From the NCBI GenBank assembly GCA_004195035.1, contig SGBD01000001.1, forward strand, positions 416,368 to 480,367: a DNA stretch of 64,000 nt, given 5' to 3'. Made by a program: the position numbers and the translations under genes. Shown here in pieces: positions 44,351-53,553 of this stretch. This DNA is from Candidatus Acidulodesulfobacterium ferriphilum (GTDB taxonomy: Bacteria; SZUA-79; Acidulodesulfobacterales; Acidulodesulfobacteraceae). How positions within the stretch are numbered: the first letter of the stretch is position 1; every line of letters starts with the position of its first letter. The notes under the pieces were generated by a model that searched no databases, had not been told where the DNA came from, and saw only the letters and a program-made list of their open reading frames with translations.

Positions 44351-45283
44351 TTAAAACAGCCCGTCCGCAAAAATTTCAGGGGAAAACTCGGATATTTTAT
44401 CGGGGGATTCACCAGTGCCTATAAATCTAACGGGTAAATTTAGCTTATGTATGATATCGATAATTATTCCGCCTTTTGCCGAACCGTCTAATTTTGTAAT
44501 GATAACCCCCGAAATATCTATAAGTTCTTTAAATTGCTCTACCTGAACCAGAGAGTTTTGCCCAAGGCTCGCATCTATTACAATAAATGTCTCGTCGGGA
44601 GGACGTCCGTTTGTTTTCGAGATAATCCTTTTTATTTTTGATAATTCCTCCATCAGATGCTTTTTATTATGAAGCCTTCCGGCGGTATCGATTATCAGCA
44701 GATTAAAATCTTTGTCTTTTAATTTTTGAACGGCGTCATGGGCAACGGATGCTGGGTCCTGGTTTTCTTTTCCGGATACCACATAGGCGCCCGTACGATT
44801 TCCCCAGACTTCCAATTGCTCTTTTCCCGCGGCTCTAAATGTGTCGCAGGCGGCAATAATAACCTTTTTACCCATGCCGGCATAATATTTGCCAAGCTTC
44901 CCCACGGTAGTGGTCTTCCCTACTCCGTTCACTCCGACAATCAAAAAAATGTTTTTTTCGTTGTTTATATTAATCCCCGGGAAATCTTTTGATATTTTGC
45001 TCTTAATCTCGTCTTTCAGGGCATCTTTAATTACGCCTTCCGTTAACGGGCTTTGCCCGTTAACGCCGCCTTTGGTTTTTGAGACTCGTTTTTTGATTCC
45101 CTCGACTATTTCGTTAGCCGTTTGGAAAGATATATCGGATAGGACTAATGCCTCTTCGAGCTTGTCTAAATCGGCAGGTTCAAGCTTGGTAAAACTAAAA
45201 ATGGAATTTACTTTTTCCGATAACGCCTCTTTCGTTTTTTTAAGACTGTCCTTAAAATTTTTAAATTTTTCAAATACTTTCAT
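44351..45283 (-). CDS. ftsY: Signal recognition particle receptor FtsY
   Basis: SRP-GTPase that docks ribosome-SRP complexes at the membrane. The NG domain is complete: N-domain helices, P-loop GVNGVGKTTTVGKLG, DTFRAAGKEQLEVW, DTAGRLHNKKHLMEEL, TKLDGSAKGG and the closing FIGTGESPDKISEFSPEIFA. The acidic A domain of E. coli FtsY is absent, giving a compact 310-aa form common in many bacteria. It is 46 bp downstream of smc, a conserved smc-ftsY pairing. Confidence 0.96.
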   Translation of the reverse strand: MKVFEKFKNFKDSLKKTKEALSEKVNSIFSFTKLEPADLDKLEEALVLSDISFQTANEIVEGIKKRVSKTKGGVNGQSPLTEGVIKDALKDEIKSKISKDFPGININNEKNIFLIVGVNGVGKTTTVGKLGKYYAGMGKKVIIAACDTFRAAGKEQLEVWGNRTGAYVVSGKENQDPASVAHDAVQKLKDKDFNLLIIDTAGRLHNKKHLMEELSKIKRIISKTNGRPPDETFIVIDASLGQNSLVQVEQFKELIDISGVIITKLDGSAKGGIIIDIIHKLNLPVRFIGTGESPDKISEFSPEIFADGLF

Positions 45284-45329
45284 TGATTAACCCTTATTTT
45301 TAAAAATTAATTTTTATCGTAAATTCCCG

Positions 45330-48300
45330 TTAATTCATTGAAACCGAAACTATTTTGGAAATCCCCGGCTGTTTCGATGTCACTCCGAATATATTCTTGC
45401 CTATCTCCATAGTTTTTTTGTTATGGGTTACCAAAATTACCTGTGAATGATTGGATATCTCGCTTATAAGCCTGTTATATCTGGCATTATTTGCATAATC
45501 TAACGGCGCATCCACTTCGTCTATCACACAAAAAGGCGTTTTTTTCACCAAAAAAATGGAAAAAAGCAGGCTTATCGCAACTAAAACCCTTTCTCCCTGG
45601 GATAGAATATTTATACCCGAAAACTTTTTCCCCGGTATTTGCGCATTAATTTCCATCCCCTGTATATCATTTTCGTCGGTTTCATTCCCCTCTTCCAATG
45701 ACACATTTAAAATATCGGCATGTCCGCCACCGAATAAAAAAACAAATAATTCGTTAAATTTGAGCCTGATTTGCTTCAAACTTGAACTAAATTTTTCTTT
45801 CGATACCATGTCCAATTTTTTTATTATATTTTCTAAGGATTTAATAGAGCCTTCGAGATCAGTCTTTTGCGCCAGTAAAAAATCTAAACGGTTTAAAGCC
45901 TCCCCGTACTCATTTGTTGCATTCATATTAATATCTCCGAGGTTTGACATTGCAATTTTAAGTTCTTCTATATTTTTTTTAATACTTTCTTCGCTTAATT
46001 TATCGTAATCACCGCCGGCATCCGAAAAATTAAGGGATTTTGCATCTGGCCCATGCCCTGAGATTCTTGAAATGGGTTCGTTTTCGGAAAACTCGCCTGA
46101 ATTTAATTCCGCCAATTTTTCTTTATACATATTTATATATGTTAACGCAGTATCCCTTTTCTTTTCTATATTGCTTTTTTCTCTTTTTGCGTTTTCCAGG
46201 TCTTTTTCGATATTATTTATGCTATCCCTTGTGCTTTCCATATCAACCTCAAGGGTTTTAATTTCGGACTCTTTAGATGTAAGAGCATCGTTTAAACCGC
46301 AGGCGTTCTTTTGTTTGTCGGATATATCGCCCGCGGCCTGCTTTATTTCCTGTTTAATATTGTCAATCTGAAGATTTAAATTATCAAGTCTTTTCGAGTA
46401 ACCCATCAGCAAGCTTTCCAAATCTTTAATCCCTTTTTTTAAAAAATTAAGATTTTGCTCCGCCGAATTGATTTCTATTTTTAATTTTAATTCATCTTCT
46501 TTTGCATTTTCAAATTCATCCTCAAAAGATTTTAGTTTTGTTTCGAGGATTAGCTTTTCTTGAGACTTTATTTTTAATTCATCTTCCAATAATAACCGCT
46601 CTTCTTTCAGAATCTCCGCTTCCGATAGCGCTTTGGCTTTTTCCGATTCAAGATTTTCTAACTCTCTTTTTAATATATTAAGCCGCTCGAAGGATTTAAT
46701 TATCTGACTGTCCATATGCTTTATATCATTTTTTGCCGTCAGTTCATCCATCTCCTTTAATCTTATATCTTTATTTAATTTATCTATGACGGCCTCAATC
46801 TCTTTAATTTTTAAACGCGTTTCTTCGAATAATAAATTTGCCCTATTTAGTTCCTTTTCTCTATCCGCTTTTATATTTTTATATTCGGATAATTTTTTCT
46901 TATTAATGAATAAATTTTGACTTTCGGCATTTTTATTCTTGCCTGCAATAATAAATCCGTTCGAAAGAAAAATTACGCCGTCATTTGTGATTATATTAAC
47001 TTCGGGAAAAAAACCGGTTTGTTTTATATAATCTAAAATATCCTGCGCATTTTCAGAATAATAAAAATTCATCCCGATATCATCTAAGTCAAGGGCGCCG
47101 CCATTACAAATCTTTTGATTTAATATTATTTTATCCCGCAGCGGGACAATGCCTTTTTGTTTGAGCAAATCCTGCCTGCCTGCAAGTTCCGGTAAGTCCT
47201 TCCGTAAAAATCTATTGTTTCTTGTCCCCGGAATAAATATTTTTGCCTGCCCCGCTTTATCATTATTAAGACAATCTAATGCCTTTTGGGCGTCCTCGAT
47301 GCCATTTACCACCACGGCTTCAAGCAAGTCTTCAAAACCTGCCCATATAATATTTTCGAATCCTGTTTCCGCTTCTATTAAATCGGATAAAGGATAAGCC
47401 TCATAATCCCTGTGTGAATTCAAAAGCCTTTTTGTCCCTTCGGGAAAACCCTCGCGATTAATAATAAAATCAGAAAGTTTGGATATTGTAACATCTATTT
47501 CTATAAGTCCCTTTTCTAAACTGTCTTTAACTAATTTAAGCGCTTCCAATTCATTTGACGATTTCAATAGTTTTTCGTTTTCTAATACCAGCATGCCCTT
47601 TAAATTTTTAATATCTTTTACGGTTTCAAGGATAAAATCGTTTTTTACGGCTAAACTGTCCTCAAGGGTTTTAATTTCATGGGAAATTTTTGCTATAACA
47701 TCTTTTGTATTATAAATTCTCGCATCTATATTTTTTATATTTTTAACGGTAAAAATTAATTTATTATTAACATTTTGGGATTTCTCCGTTATATCTAAAA
47801 TATCATCGTTAATAATTTCCGCTTCACCTTTAATTTTTAAAACCGATTCCTTTTTCCCCGCAACTATCGTATTTAAATCATTTAACTTTTCATATAAAAC
47901 CTTTATGGCTGATTCATCCGATAACTCCTTGTTTTTATAATCTCCGAGTTTACCCGCGTTTCTATTTTTTATATCATTTTGTTCGTTTATTTCTCTATTT
48001 TTCTTTTCAATTTCCGATTCTAATTTTTTTATCGTTAAGGTTCCGTAATCGATATCGGAATTTAATTTTGTCATATCGATTAGGATTTTATTTTTTTCAT
48101 CGGTGATGCGTTTATACCTGTCGTTAAGATTATCAAATAATGTTTTTAGTTCCGTTAAATCACTTTCGATAGAAGCGGTTTTTGCCGTAAGGGAGGTAAA
48201 AAGCGAAGAATAATTATCTAAATTCTCATTATGTTTATCTATATCCGAATTTATTTTTCTTTTTAATCTATCATATAAAACATAATCGCACAGCCTTTTC

Positions 48301-48965
48301 TCCTTTTCAAGTTCTTTATACTTCTCTAATACCTCGGACTGGCCTTTTAGCAAAGTTAACTGCCTCTCAACCTCGCCATACAGGTCATTAATTCTTAACA
48401 AATTTAATTGCGCCGCCTCTAATTTCTTTGAAGCCGATTTTTTTTGCGTTTTATACTTTGTTATCCCCGATGCCTCCTCAAAAAACAACCTTAAATCGTT
48501 AGGCTTATAGTTTAACAGGGCGTTAATTTTGGAAGAATCCACAATAGAATAGTATTTCGATAAACCGCTTTCATTAAAAAAGCCCAGATATTCCCTGTAG
48601 GAAACCAAAAATCCGTTTATCCTGTATTCGGTCTCCTTATTTTTAAAATGCCTTCTTTCCACCATAATTTCCGAAAAATCCTTATATTTAAAATCAATGG
48701 GCGAGTCATTTACAAAAACACCTCTGCATAGCGCAACGGAAGATTGCCCCCTTAAATTAGAGCCGTGAAATATAATATCGTTCATATTTCTTAAGCGTAA
48801 ATCCTTAAGCGTTTGCTCCCCCAGAATAAATCTAATTGCATCGACGATATTGGTCTTCCCGCATCCGTTCGGCCCTACGATGATATTTATGCCTGTATCA
48901 AAAGGTATTCTTATTTTATCGGGGAAGGTTTTAAATCCAAAAAGCTCTACAAATTTAAGATGCAT
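45330..48965 (-). CDS. smc: Chromosome partition protein SMC
   Basis: Chromosome-condensing ATPase. The N-terminal head has Walker A VGPNGCGKTNIVDAIRFILG. Long antiparallel coiled coils (about residues 170-500 and 660-1010) surround a hinge (about 510-650; FPEGTKRLLN, then a stretch ending GFIIAGK). The C-terminal head has the signature LSQGERVLVAISLLF (usually LSGGE) and Walker B PFCVIDEVDAPLDYANNARY. About 1211 aa is normal. An upstream in-frame ATG (48986) would overlap rsmE further; the MHLKFVELFGFKTF start at 48965 fits the family and has AGGATG upstream. It overlaps the rsmE 3' end by 11 bp. Confidence 0.95.
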   Translation of the reverse strand: MHLKFVELFGFKTFPDKIRIPFDTGINIIVGPNGCGKTNIVDAIRFILGEQTLKDLRLRNMNDIIFHGSNLRGQSSVALCRGVFVNDSPIDFKYKDFSEIMVERRHFKNKETEYRINGFLVSYREYLGFFNESGLSKYYSIVDSSKINALLNYKPNDLRLFFEEASGITKYKTQKKSASKKLEAAQLNLLRINDLYGEVERQLTLLKGQSEVLEKYKELEKEKRLCDYVLYDRLKRKINSDIDKHNENLDNYSSLFTSLTAKTASIESDLTELKTLFDNLNDRYKRITDEKNKILIDMTKLNSDIDYGTLTIKKLESEIEKKNREINEQNDIKNRNAGKLGDYKNKELSDESAIKVLYEKLNDLNTIVAGKKESVLKIKGEAEIINDDILDITEKSQNVNNKLIFTVKNIKNIDARIYNTKDVIAKISHEIKTLEDSLAVKNDFILETVKDIKNLKGMLVLENEKLLKSSNELEALKLVKDSLEKGLIEIDVTISKLSDFIINREGFPEGTKRLLNSHRDYEAYPLSDLIEAETGFENIIWAGFEDLLEAVVVNGIEDAQKALDCLNNDKAGQAKIFIPGTRNNRFLRKDLPELAGRQDLLKQKGIVPLRDKIILNQKICNGGALDLDDIGMNFYYSENAQDILDYIKQTGFFPEVNIITNDGVIFLSNGFIIAGKNKNAESQNLFINKKKLSEYKNIKADREKELNRANLLFEETRLKIKEIEAVIDKLNKDIRLKEMDELTAKNDIKHMDSQIIKSFERLNILKRELENLESEKAKALSEAEILKEERLLLEDELKIKSQEKLILETKLKSFEDEFENAKEDELKLKIEINSAEQNLNFLKKGIKDLESLLMGYSKRLDNLNLQIDNIKQEIKQAAGDISDKQKNACGLNDALTSKESEIKTLEVDMESTRDSINNIEKDLENAKREKSNIEKKRDTALTYINMYKEKLAELNSGEFSENEPISRISGHGPDAKSLNFSDAGGDYDKLSEESIKKNIEELKIAMSNLGDINMNATNEYGEALNRLDFLLAQKTDLEGSIKSLENIIKKLDMVSKEKFSSSLKQIRLKFNELFVFLFGGGHADILNVSLEEGNETDENDIQGMEINAQIPGKKFSGINILSQGERVLVAISLLFSIFLVKKTPFCVIDEVDAPLDYANNARYNRLISEISNHSQVILVTHNKKTMEIGKNIFGVTSKQPGISKIVSVSMN

Positions 48966-49713
48966 AATTTTCATCCTGCAAAGCAAAACAGGTTAAATTA
49001 GAGACAAGATATAAAGATGCGACAAATGTGCTCATAATATAATTAGACAACTTTACAGGCACAAGACCAAACTCCTCCGACAGTTCTATTTCATGCCCGG
49101 AAAAATCACCCTCCGGTCCTATGAATAAGCCTGCGGAAAAGTTCTTGGAAAGAAAATCTTTAGACATCAGGTAATCCTTTAAAAACATTTTGGCATTTGG
49201 GGATGCTATCAATTTAATATCGAAATTTGCCGTCAATCTAAACGAATCTTTTAAACTTACGGGTTTATTAATTATTGTTGAAAAGGCTTTACCAGCTAAA
49301 ACACAAGCCCCTTTTGAAATCTTATTCCATTTTAATAATTTATTATCTATTTCTTTGCCGTCTTTTAAATTAATAGACCTTTCGGTAACCACGGGGAAAA
49401 TTTCGCTTATTTCCATTTCGCACAACCTCGAAAGAAGCTGATCCATTAAATGGGATGTGATAAGGGGTAGAAAAAGGTTAATTTTGGTTTTTTTTTCCGA
49501 AAAAGTTTCTTTTGATATCAGCTTAACTTTGGTAAATTTTTTTGAAATTTGGATAACCTTTGCGGAATACACATTTCCCAAACCGTCGTATAACCTGATT
49601 TCATCATCCGCTTTTTTGCGAAACGCTTTAATATGGTCTGTTATCGAACTTAAAGCTATTTCCTTCCCCAAATAAGGGCTAATTTCTTCTTCTATATAAA
49701 ATCTGTTGTGCAT
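48955..49713 (-). CDS. rsmE: 16S rRNA (uracil-1498-N3)-methyltransferase RsmE
   Basis: SPOUT-class methyltransferase modifying U1498 of 16S rRNA. The N-terminal PUA-like part (HNRFYIEEE, IRLYDGLGNVY) and the C-terminal trefoil knot are seen, the latter with FIGPEGDFSGHEIEL and VKLSNYIMSTFVASLYLVSN. The usual ERS motif appears as VTERSINLK. The longest frame begins with TTG at 49731 overlapping the upstream stop, but the ATG at 49713 gives the typical MH-x-RF start and is preferred. It overlaps smc by 11 bp at its 3' end. Confidence 0.92.
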   Translation of the reverse strand: MHNRFYIEEEISPYLGKEIALSSITDHIKAFRKKADDEIRLYDGLGNVYSAKVIQISKKFTKVKLISKETFSEKKTKINLFLPLITSHLMDQLLSRLCEMEISEIFPVVTERSINLKDGKEIDNKLLKWNKISKGACVLAGKAFSTIINKPVSLKDSFRLTANFDIKLIASPNAKMFLKDYLMSKDFLSKNFSAGLFIGPEGDFSGHEIELSEEFGLVPVKLSNYIMSTFVASLYLVSNLTCFALQDENYAS

Positions 49714-49727
49714 TCTTATAAAATATA

Positions 49728-50291
49728 TCAATTCTTAACAAATTTAAGATAGCATCCTAAAAAATCGCAATTTTTAATACTCTCGATAAACCTGAAACCT
49801 TTGCTTATTATTAGTTCTTTATAAGATTCCCTGTCTTTTTCAAAAACTTCAAACCTGGGTTCTTTAATCGACAGCATTCCGTTGTGCTTTATTACGCGAA
49901 ATAGCTCGGAAACGGCATTTTCTTTATCTTCTATCTCATGAAACGAATAATAAAGAAAAGCAAGGTCTATTTCCTCATTTTTGACACTGCTTAAATCGGA
50001 TGCGCTGGAAACGCGAAAAAAGGCATTTTGCAAATATCCTCTTTTCCTTTGAGCCTTTTTTATCATCTTTTCCTGGATATCGATAGAAATCACCGACCCT
50101 TCCTTTCCAACGGCTTTTGATAAAAATTCTGTTACAAATCCGCTTCCGCACCCCGCCTCAAGAACCTTCATGCCTGGTTTAACCCCCATAAGTTCCACAT
50201 TTTTTTCCATATTTTCAAACAAATTTCTAAATTTGTTATCGATAATAGATGAAAAAAACGCGGGGAACAGGGCATAAGTTTTTAGCTTCAT
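49728..50291 (-). CDS. Class I SAM-dependent methyltransferase
   Basis: 187 aa. SAM motif I VLEAGCGSGFVTEFLSKAVG, an acidic residue in VISIDIQEKMIKKAQ, and DLAFLYYSFHEIEDKENAVS give a methyltransferase of the Methyltransf_11/25 kind. The N-terminal FPAFFSSIIDNKFRNLFEN is similar to small UbiE-like enzymes. Substrate is unknown. It is 15 bp downstream of galE and lies just upstream of rsmE on the same strand. Confidence 0.83.
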   Translation of the reverse strand: MKLKTYALFPAFFSSIIDNKFRNLFENMEKNVELMGVKPGMKVLEAGCGSGFVTEFLSKAVGKEGSVISIDIQEKMIKKAQRKRGYLQNAFFRVSSASDLSSVKNEEIDLAFLYYSFHEIEDKENAVSELFRVIKHNGMLSIKEPRFEVFEKDRESYKELIISKGFRFIESIKNCDFLGCYLKFVKN

Positions 50292-50306
50292 AAATAAAAC
50301 ATGCCT

Positions 50307-51323
50307 CTATGTTGCAATATAGCCGTTTAAATGGTTTGAATGCCAGTTCCATGCGGAGCTAATAATATCGCCTATATTATATTTAAATTCAAAGCACAGT
50401 TCTTTTTTTATCTTTTCATAGCTTGCCACTAAAACAGCGGGGTCGCCTTCTCTCCTTCCCGCAAACTCTATTTTTAGTTTCTTTCCAGTTATTTCCTCTA
50501 TCTTTCTAAGAATATCCATAACGGAATACCCTTTTTCACAGCCAAGATTATAGACGCTGCTTTTGCTCTTTTTATTTTCTATTAAATATTTAAGCGATAA
50601 AACATGAGCATTTGCTAAATCATCCACATGAATATAATCCCTTATTGCAGTTCCATCGTTAGTCGGATAGTCATTGCCAAAAACAACCGCTTTATTTTCT
50701 CCCGCCGCAACGGATTTTAAAACCTTCGGTATAAGATGCGTCTCGGGACGGTGATCTTCCCCTATCAGTCCTGATTTATTTGCTCCTGCCGCATTAAAAT
50801 ACCTCAGGGATATATATTTAAACCCGTAGGCCCTGTCCATGCCGGCAAGCAAATTTTCAACCGCCAGTTTGGTGCTTCCATAAACATTTATAGGATTTAG
50901 CCGGCTCATTTCGTCTATAGGATTATTATCCGGAATACCGTAAACAGCTGCGGAAGACGAAAACACAAAATGGTTTATGCTCGATTTTTTTAAAAATTCA
51001 AGGAACAAAATTGTCTTAGCAACATTGTTTTTATAGTATTTAAGAGGGTCATTCATCGATTCTCCGACAAGGCTGTGAGCGGCAAAGTGAATTACTCCGT
51101 TTATATTATGTTTTTTAATTATATCTTCAACTACATTAATATCGGAAAAATCGGCATTATAAACTTTAACTTTTTTATTTTCGTACTTGCTCACGGCGTC
51201 AAGCGCTTCGATATGGCCGCTGCAAAAATTATCCACTACCGTAACCGAAAACCCGTTGTCAATCAAACTGATAACCGTATGCGATCCGATATAACCCGCC
51301 CCGCCTGTTACTAATATGTTCAT
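50307..51323 (-). CDS. galE: UDP-glucose 4-epimerase
   Basis: Interconverts UDP-glucose and UDP-galactose (or the N-acetyl forms). Extended SDR features: NAD site VTGGAGYIGSHTVISLIDNG, FAAHSLVGESM, catalytic Ser in FSSSAAVYG, and the YxxxK in YGSTKLAVENLL. LRYFNAAGA, RDYIHVDDLANAHVL and GRREGDPAVLVAS are GalE-specific. 338 aa is normal. With galT in the same window it makes a near-complete Leloir set, and it probably supplies UDP-galactose for LPS. Confidence 0.94.
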   Translation of the reverse strand: MNILVTGGAGYIGSHTVISLIDNGFSVTVVDNFCSGHIEALDAVSKYENKKVKVYNADFSDINVVEDIIKKHNINGVIHFAAHSLVGESMNDPLKYYKNNVAKTILFLEFLKKSSINHFVFSSSAAVYGIPDNNPIDEMSRLNPINVYGSTKLAVENLLAGMDRAYGFKYISLRYFNAAGANKSGLIGEDHRPETHLIPKVLKSVAAGENKAVVFGNDYPTNDGTAIRDYIHVDDLANAHVLSLKYLIENKKSKSSVYNLGCEKGYSVMDILRKIEEITGKKLKIEFAGRREGDPAVLVASYEKIKKELCFEFKYNIGDIISSAWNWHSNHLNGYIAT

Positions 51324-51361
51324 ATTTATTTTAGATTTAATTCCCTTTTAAAGTTAAATGA

Positions 51362-51967
51362 TTATAATTTATCCGGAAACGCTATGCCGGCGGAAAGAAC
51401 AATATTAATCCCCTGCTCGACACTAAGATTAGTTTCTATTATATCATTTTTACTTGCAATTATGTTAACCCCGATGTAGAGATGATTCGTCGGCACATAT
51501 ACAACGACATAATCGTTTTCATCGCCGCCTTCTTTTATTCTGGTATTAGAAGTCAAAAAACCGTAAATATATTTATTATCGTTATACCTTACTAAAATAA
51601 ATTTTTTAAATGAAGTTTTATCAGGGGAAAATATATCGACCCACTGCTTTGTGGATTTATACAACAAGCTTACAAGAGGAATTTTAAGCATAACATTTTC
51701 ATAAAAATTAATAACGGCTCTGCCTATCCAATTCGTGATAAAAAAACCGGCAAAGAGAATTAAAACAAACAGCAATATTAACCCGATATCGGGTATATAT
51801 ACATGAATATACCGCTTTAAAAAGAAAGAAAATGGACTAAACAATTGATTGACTTCCCTCAAAAGCCATGCAACGACAAAAACCGTAATAACACCAGGAA
51901 TAACCACGGTTAAACCTGTCAAAAATCTATTTTTAATCTTACTTAACAAACTTTTATACATAAACAC
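51362..51967 (-). CDS. DUF502-family membrane protein
   Basis: 201 aa. The family opening NRFLTGLTVVIPGVITVFVV leads into a first membrane helix, and a second follows at about residues 60-80 (IGLILLFVLILFAGFFI). A conserved stretch IPLVSLLYKSTKQWVDIF and a C-terminal soluble beta part with VVYVPTNHLYIG follow. The family's function is unknown. The frame opens with GTG at 51967, but an ATG two codons later (51961) is equally possible. It is downstream of the cytochrome gene, beyond a hairpin terminator, and 38 bp before galE. Confidence 0.85.
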   Translation of the reverse strand: MFMYKSLLSKIKNRFLTGLTVVIPGVITVFVVAWLLREVNQLFSPFSFFLKRYIHVYIPDIGLILLFVLILFAGFFITNWIGRAVINFYENVMLKIPLVSLLYKSTKQWVDIFSPDKTSFKKFILVRYNDNKYIYGFLTSNTRIKEGGDENDYVVVYVPTNHLYIGVNIIASKNDIIETNLSVEQGINIVLSAGIAFPDKL

Positions 51968-52004
51968 CTTTTTTACCTTTTTAGCTTTAATATAAATTTG
52001 CGCA

Positions 52005-52051
52005 GGATAAAAACAAAGCGCTCCCCTTTTTAGGTAAAAAGAAAGCGCTTT
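52005..52051 (-). terminator. Rho-independent terminator after the cytochrome c gene
   Basis: On the minus strand AAAGCGCT (52051-52044) pairs with AGCGCTTT (52022-52015); an inner CTTTTT/AAAAAG extension narrows the loop. It is followed by GTTTTTATCC, a short T tract. It lies 33 bp past the cytochrome c stop, so it should end that transcript before the DUF502 gene. The plus-strand reading also ends in T, so it may work both ways. Confidence 0.72.
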
Positions 52052-52084
52052 TAAAAATTACCTTCTTGAAATTTACGATTATTG

Positions 52085-52567
52085 TTATCTTAATGAATTA
52101 ACATAAGCGGTTAATGCTTCTAACCCGCCTTTCGATATTGACCCTTTTAGATTAAACCTGACGCACATTGCAATCTTTTTTTCAACTGTCATGTGAGTAT
52201 GGTGCATTTTATTGAATGCCATAATTTTTTTGGCAGCATTTTTAAGCGGCCTTATAATCATTCCCATTCCATGCATTTTTATATAAGTGCCTGCGCTATA
52301 TACATGGCAGGTAGCGCATGAAAGACCAGTGGTTCCGATACTTTCGGAATAGAACAGCTTCTTCCCTTCGGCTATTAATCTTGCCTGTTCGGGGTTCATT
52401 TTCTTCATCATTTTTGTTTTTTCCGGCATCATTTTTTTTGGCATCATATGCGCGGTTGCCGAAACTAACGGGGCAATGACAAATACAGCCGTTAAAATGA
52501 AAAGCGCCGATAAAAAAAACTTTTGAGCAGAAAAACCATGCTTTTCCATGCCAAACTTCGTTTTCAT
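52085..52567 (-). CDS. Exported mono-haem c-type cytochrome with Met/Lys-rich linker
   Basis: 160 aa. A signal peptide (about residues 1-37, FFLSALFILTAVFVIAPLV, cut near VSA-TA) is followed by a striking segment rich in Met and Lys (residues 41-57; MMPKKMMPEKTKMMKKM). One haem site, C84-A-T-C-H88, lies in GTTGLSCATCH. Candidate axial Met residues follow in MHGMGM. The end, IAMCVRFNLKGSISKGGLEA, looks like short electron-transfer cytochromes associated with other oxidoreductases. A strong AAGGAGG precedes the ATG. It is flanked by a 110-bp gap upstream and a terminator downstream, so it is probably transcribed alone. Confidence 0.85.
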   Translation of the reverse strand: MKTKFGMEKHGFSAQKFFLSALFILTAVFVIAPLVSATAHMMPKKMMPEKTKMMKKMNPEQARLIAEGKKLFYSESIGTTGLSCATCHVYSAGTYIKMHGMGMIIRPLKNAAKKIMAFNKMHHTHMTVEKKIAMCVRFNLKGSISKGGLEALTAYVNSLR

Positions 52568-52677
52568 AAAACCTCCTTCGTCTTAAATCGTTTTATTAAT
52601 TTATAGCCTAATACTTAACACCGGCATTTTATATTATATATCGGAAATTTGCTTTTTCAAGCCATAAGATTAACAGG

Positions 52678-53544
52678 CTATCTGATAAAATATCCTATAT
52701 CGTTGCAGTATTTTTTGAGGGCATCCTTCCAGTGCCTGAGTTCGATATTATAATCTTCCTTAATCTTCGAGTTATCCAATATGCTATTAAAGGGTCTTTT
52801 TGCCGGTCTGATAAACTTATCCGTGCTTACCGGGATTATTTCACAATTTGTTCTCTTGAATACATGAATTATTTCGAGAGCAAATTCATACCATGAAGCC
52901 GAGCCGCTGTTAGTTAAATGGTATATTTCATTTTTTGAATTATCCTTAAGGATAATTTCGGATATTGCATAGGCCACATCCTTTGTGTATGTAGGACACC
53001 CTATCTGGTCGTTTACAACCTCTATTTTTTTTTGATTGTCGGCTAATTTCAGTATCGTGTTGACAAAATTCTTCCCATTTTTCCCGTATAGCCATGAAGT
53101 GCGCAGTATTATATAACTTGCTCCCGAATCTTTTACGGCATTCTCGCCTTTAAGTTTAGATAAACCGTATTCGTTTATCGGATTTGTTTCGTCATCTTCA
53201 AAATACGGCGTTTTTTTTGCTCCGTCAAACACATAATCTGTGCTTATATGTACTATTCTTGAGTCTAATGCCAGAGCCGCCTCGGCCAAATTTTGGGCGC
53301 CCAGATGATTAACGGCGTCCGCCTTTTCTTTTTCTTCTTCTGCCAAATCCACAAAGGCAAATGCGGCGCAGTTTATAATATAATCCGGCTTAAAATTATT
53401 CATCGCTTCCTGCGTCAGCCCTGCGTCCGTTATATCCAAATTTTTAGAATTATAATTTTTAAGCAGAAAATTAGTTCCTTTTAGCGCTGCATTGACATCG
53501 ATACCCAGCATTCCGGTCGAACCTATAAGAGCGATCTTCAGCAT
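52678..53544 (-). CDS. rfbD: dTDP-4-dehydrorhamnose reductase
   Basis: Last step of dTDP-L-rhamnose synthesis. An SDR with the nucleotide site IALIGSTGMLGIDV, NCAAFAFVDLAEEE, STDYVFDG, the YxxxK in YGLSKLKGEN, and ILRTSWLYGKNGKNFVNTI. 288 aa is normal. It starts 9 bp after rfbB. No rfbA or rfbC is in the window, so the pathway is completed elsewhere, or these two genes serve a different dTDP-sugar. Rhamnose would go into LPS or an exopolysaccharide. Confidence 0.9.
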   Translation of the reverse strand: MLKIALIGSTGMLGIDVNAALKGTNFLLKNYNSKNLDITDAGLTQEAMNNFKPDYIINCAAFAFVDLAEEEKEKADAVNHLGAQNLAEAALALDSRIVHISTDYVFDGAKKTPYFEDDETNPINEYGLSKLKGENAVKDSGASYIILRTSWLYGKNGKNFVNTILKLADNQKKIEVVNDQIGCPTYTKDVAYAISEIILKDNSKNEIYHLTNSGSASWYEFALEIIHVFKRTNCEIIPVSTDKFIRPAKRPFNSILDNSKIKEDYNIELRHWKDALKKYCNDIGYFIR

Positions 53545-53553
53545 TGCAAAACC

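Noticed and set aside
45556-46008. 150-aa plus-strand open frame
   Set aside because: Antisense to the conserved C-terminal head of smc.
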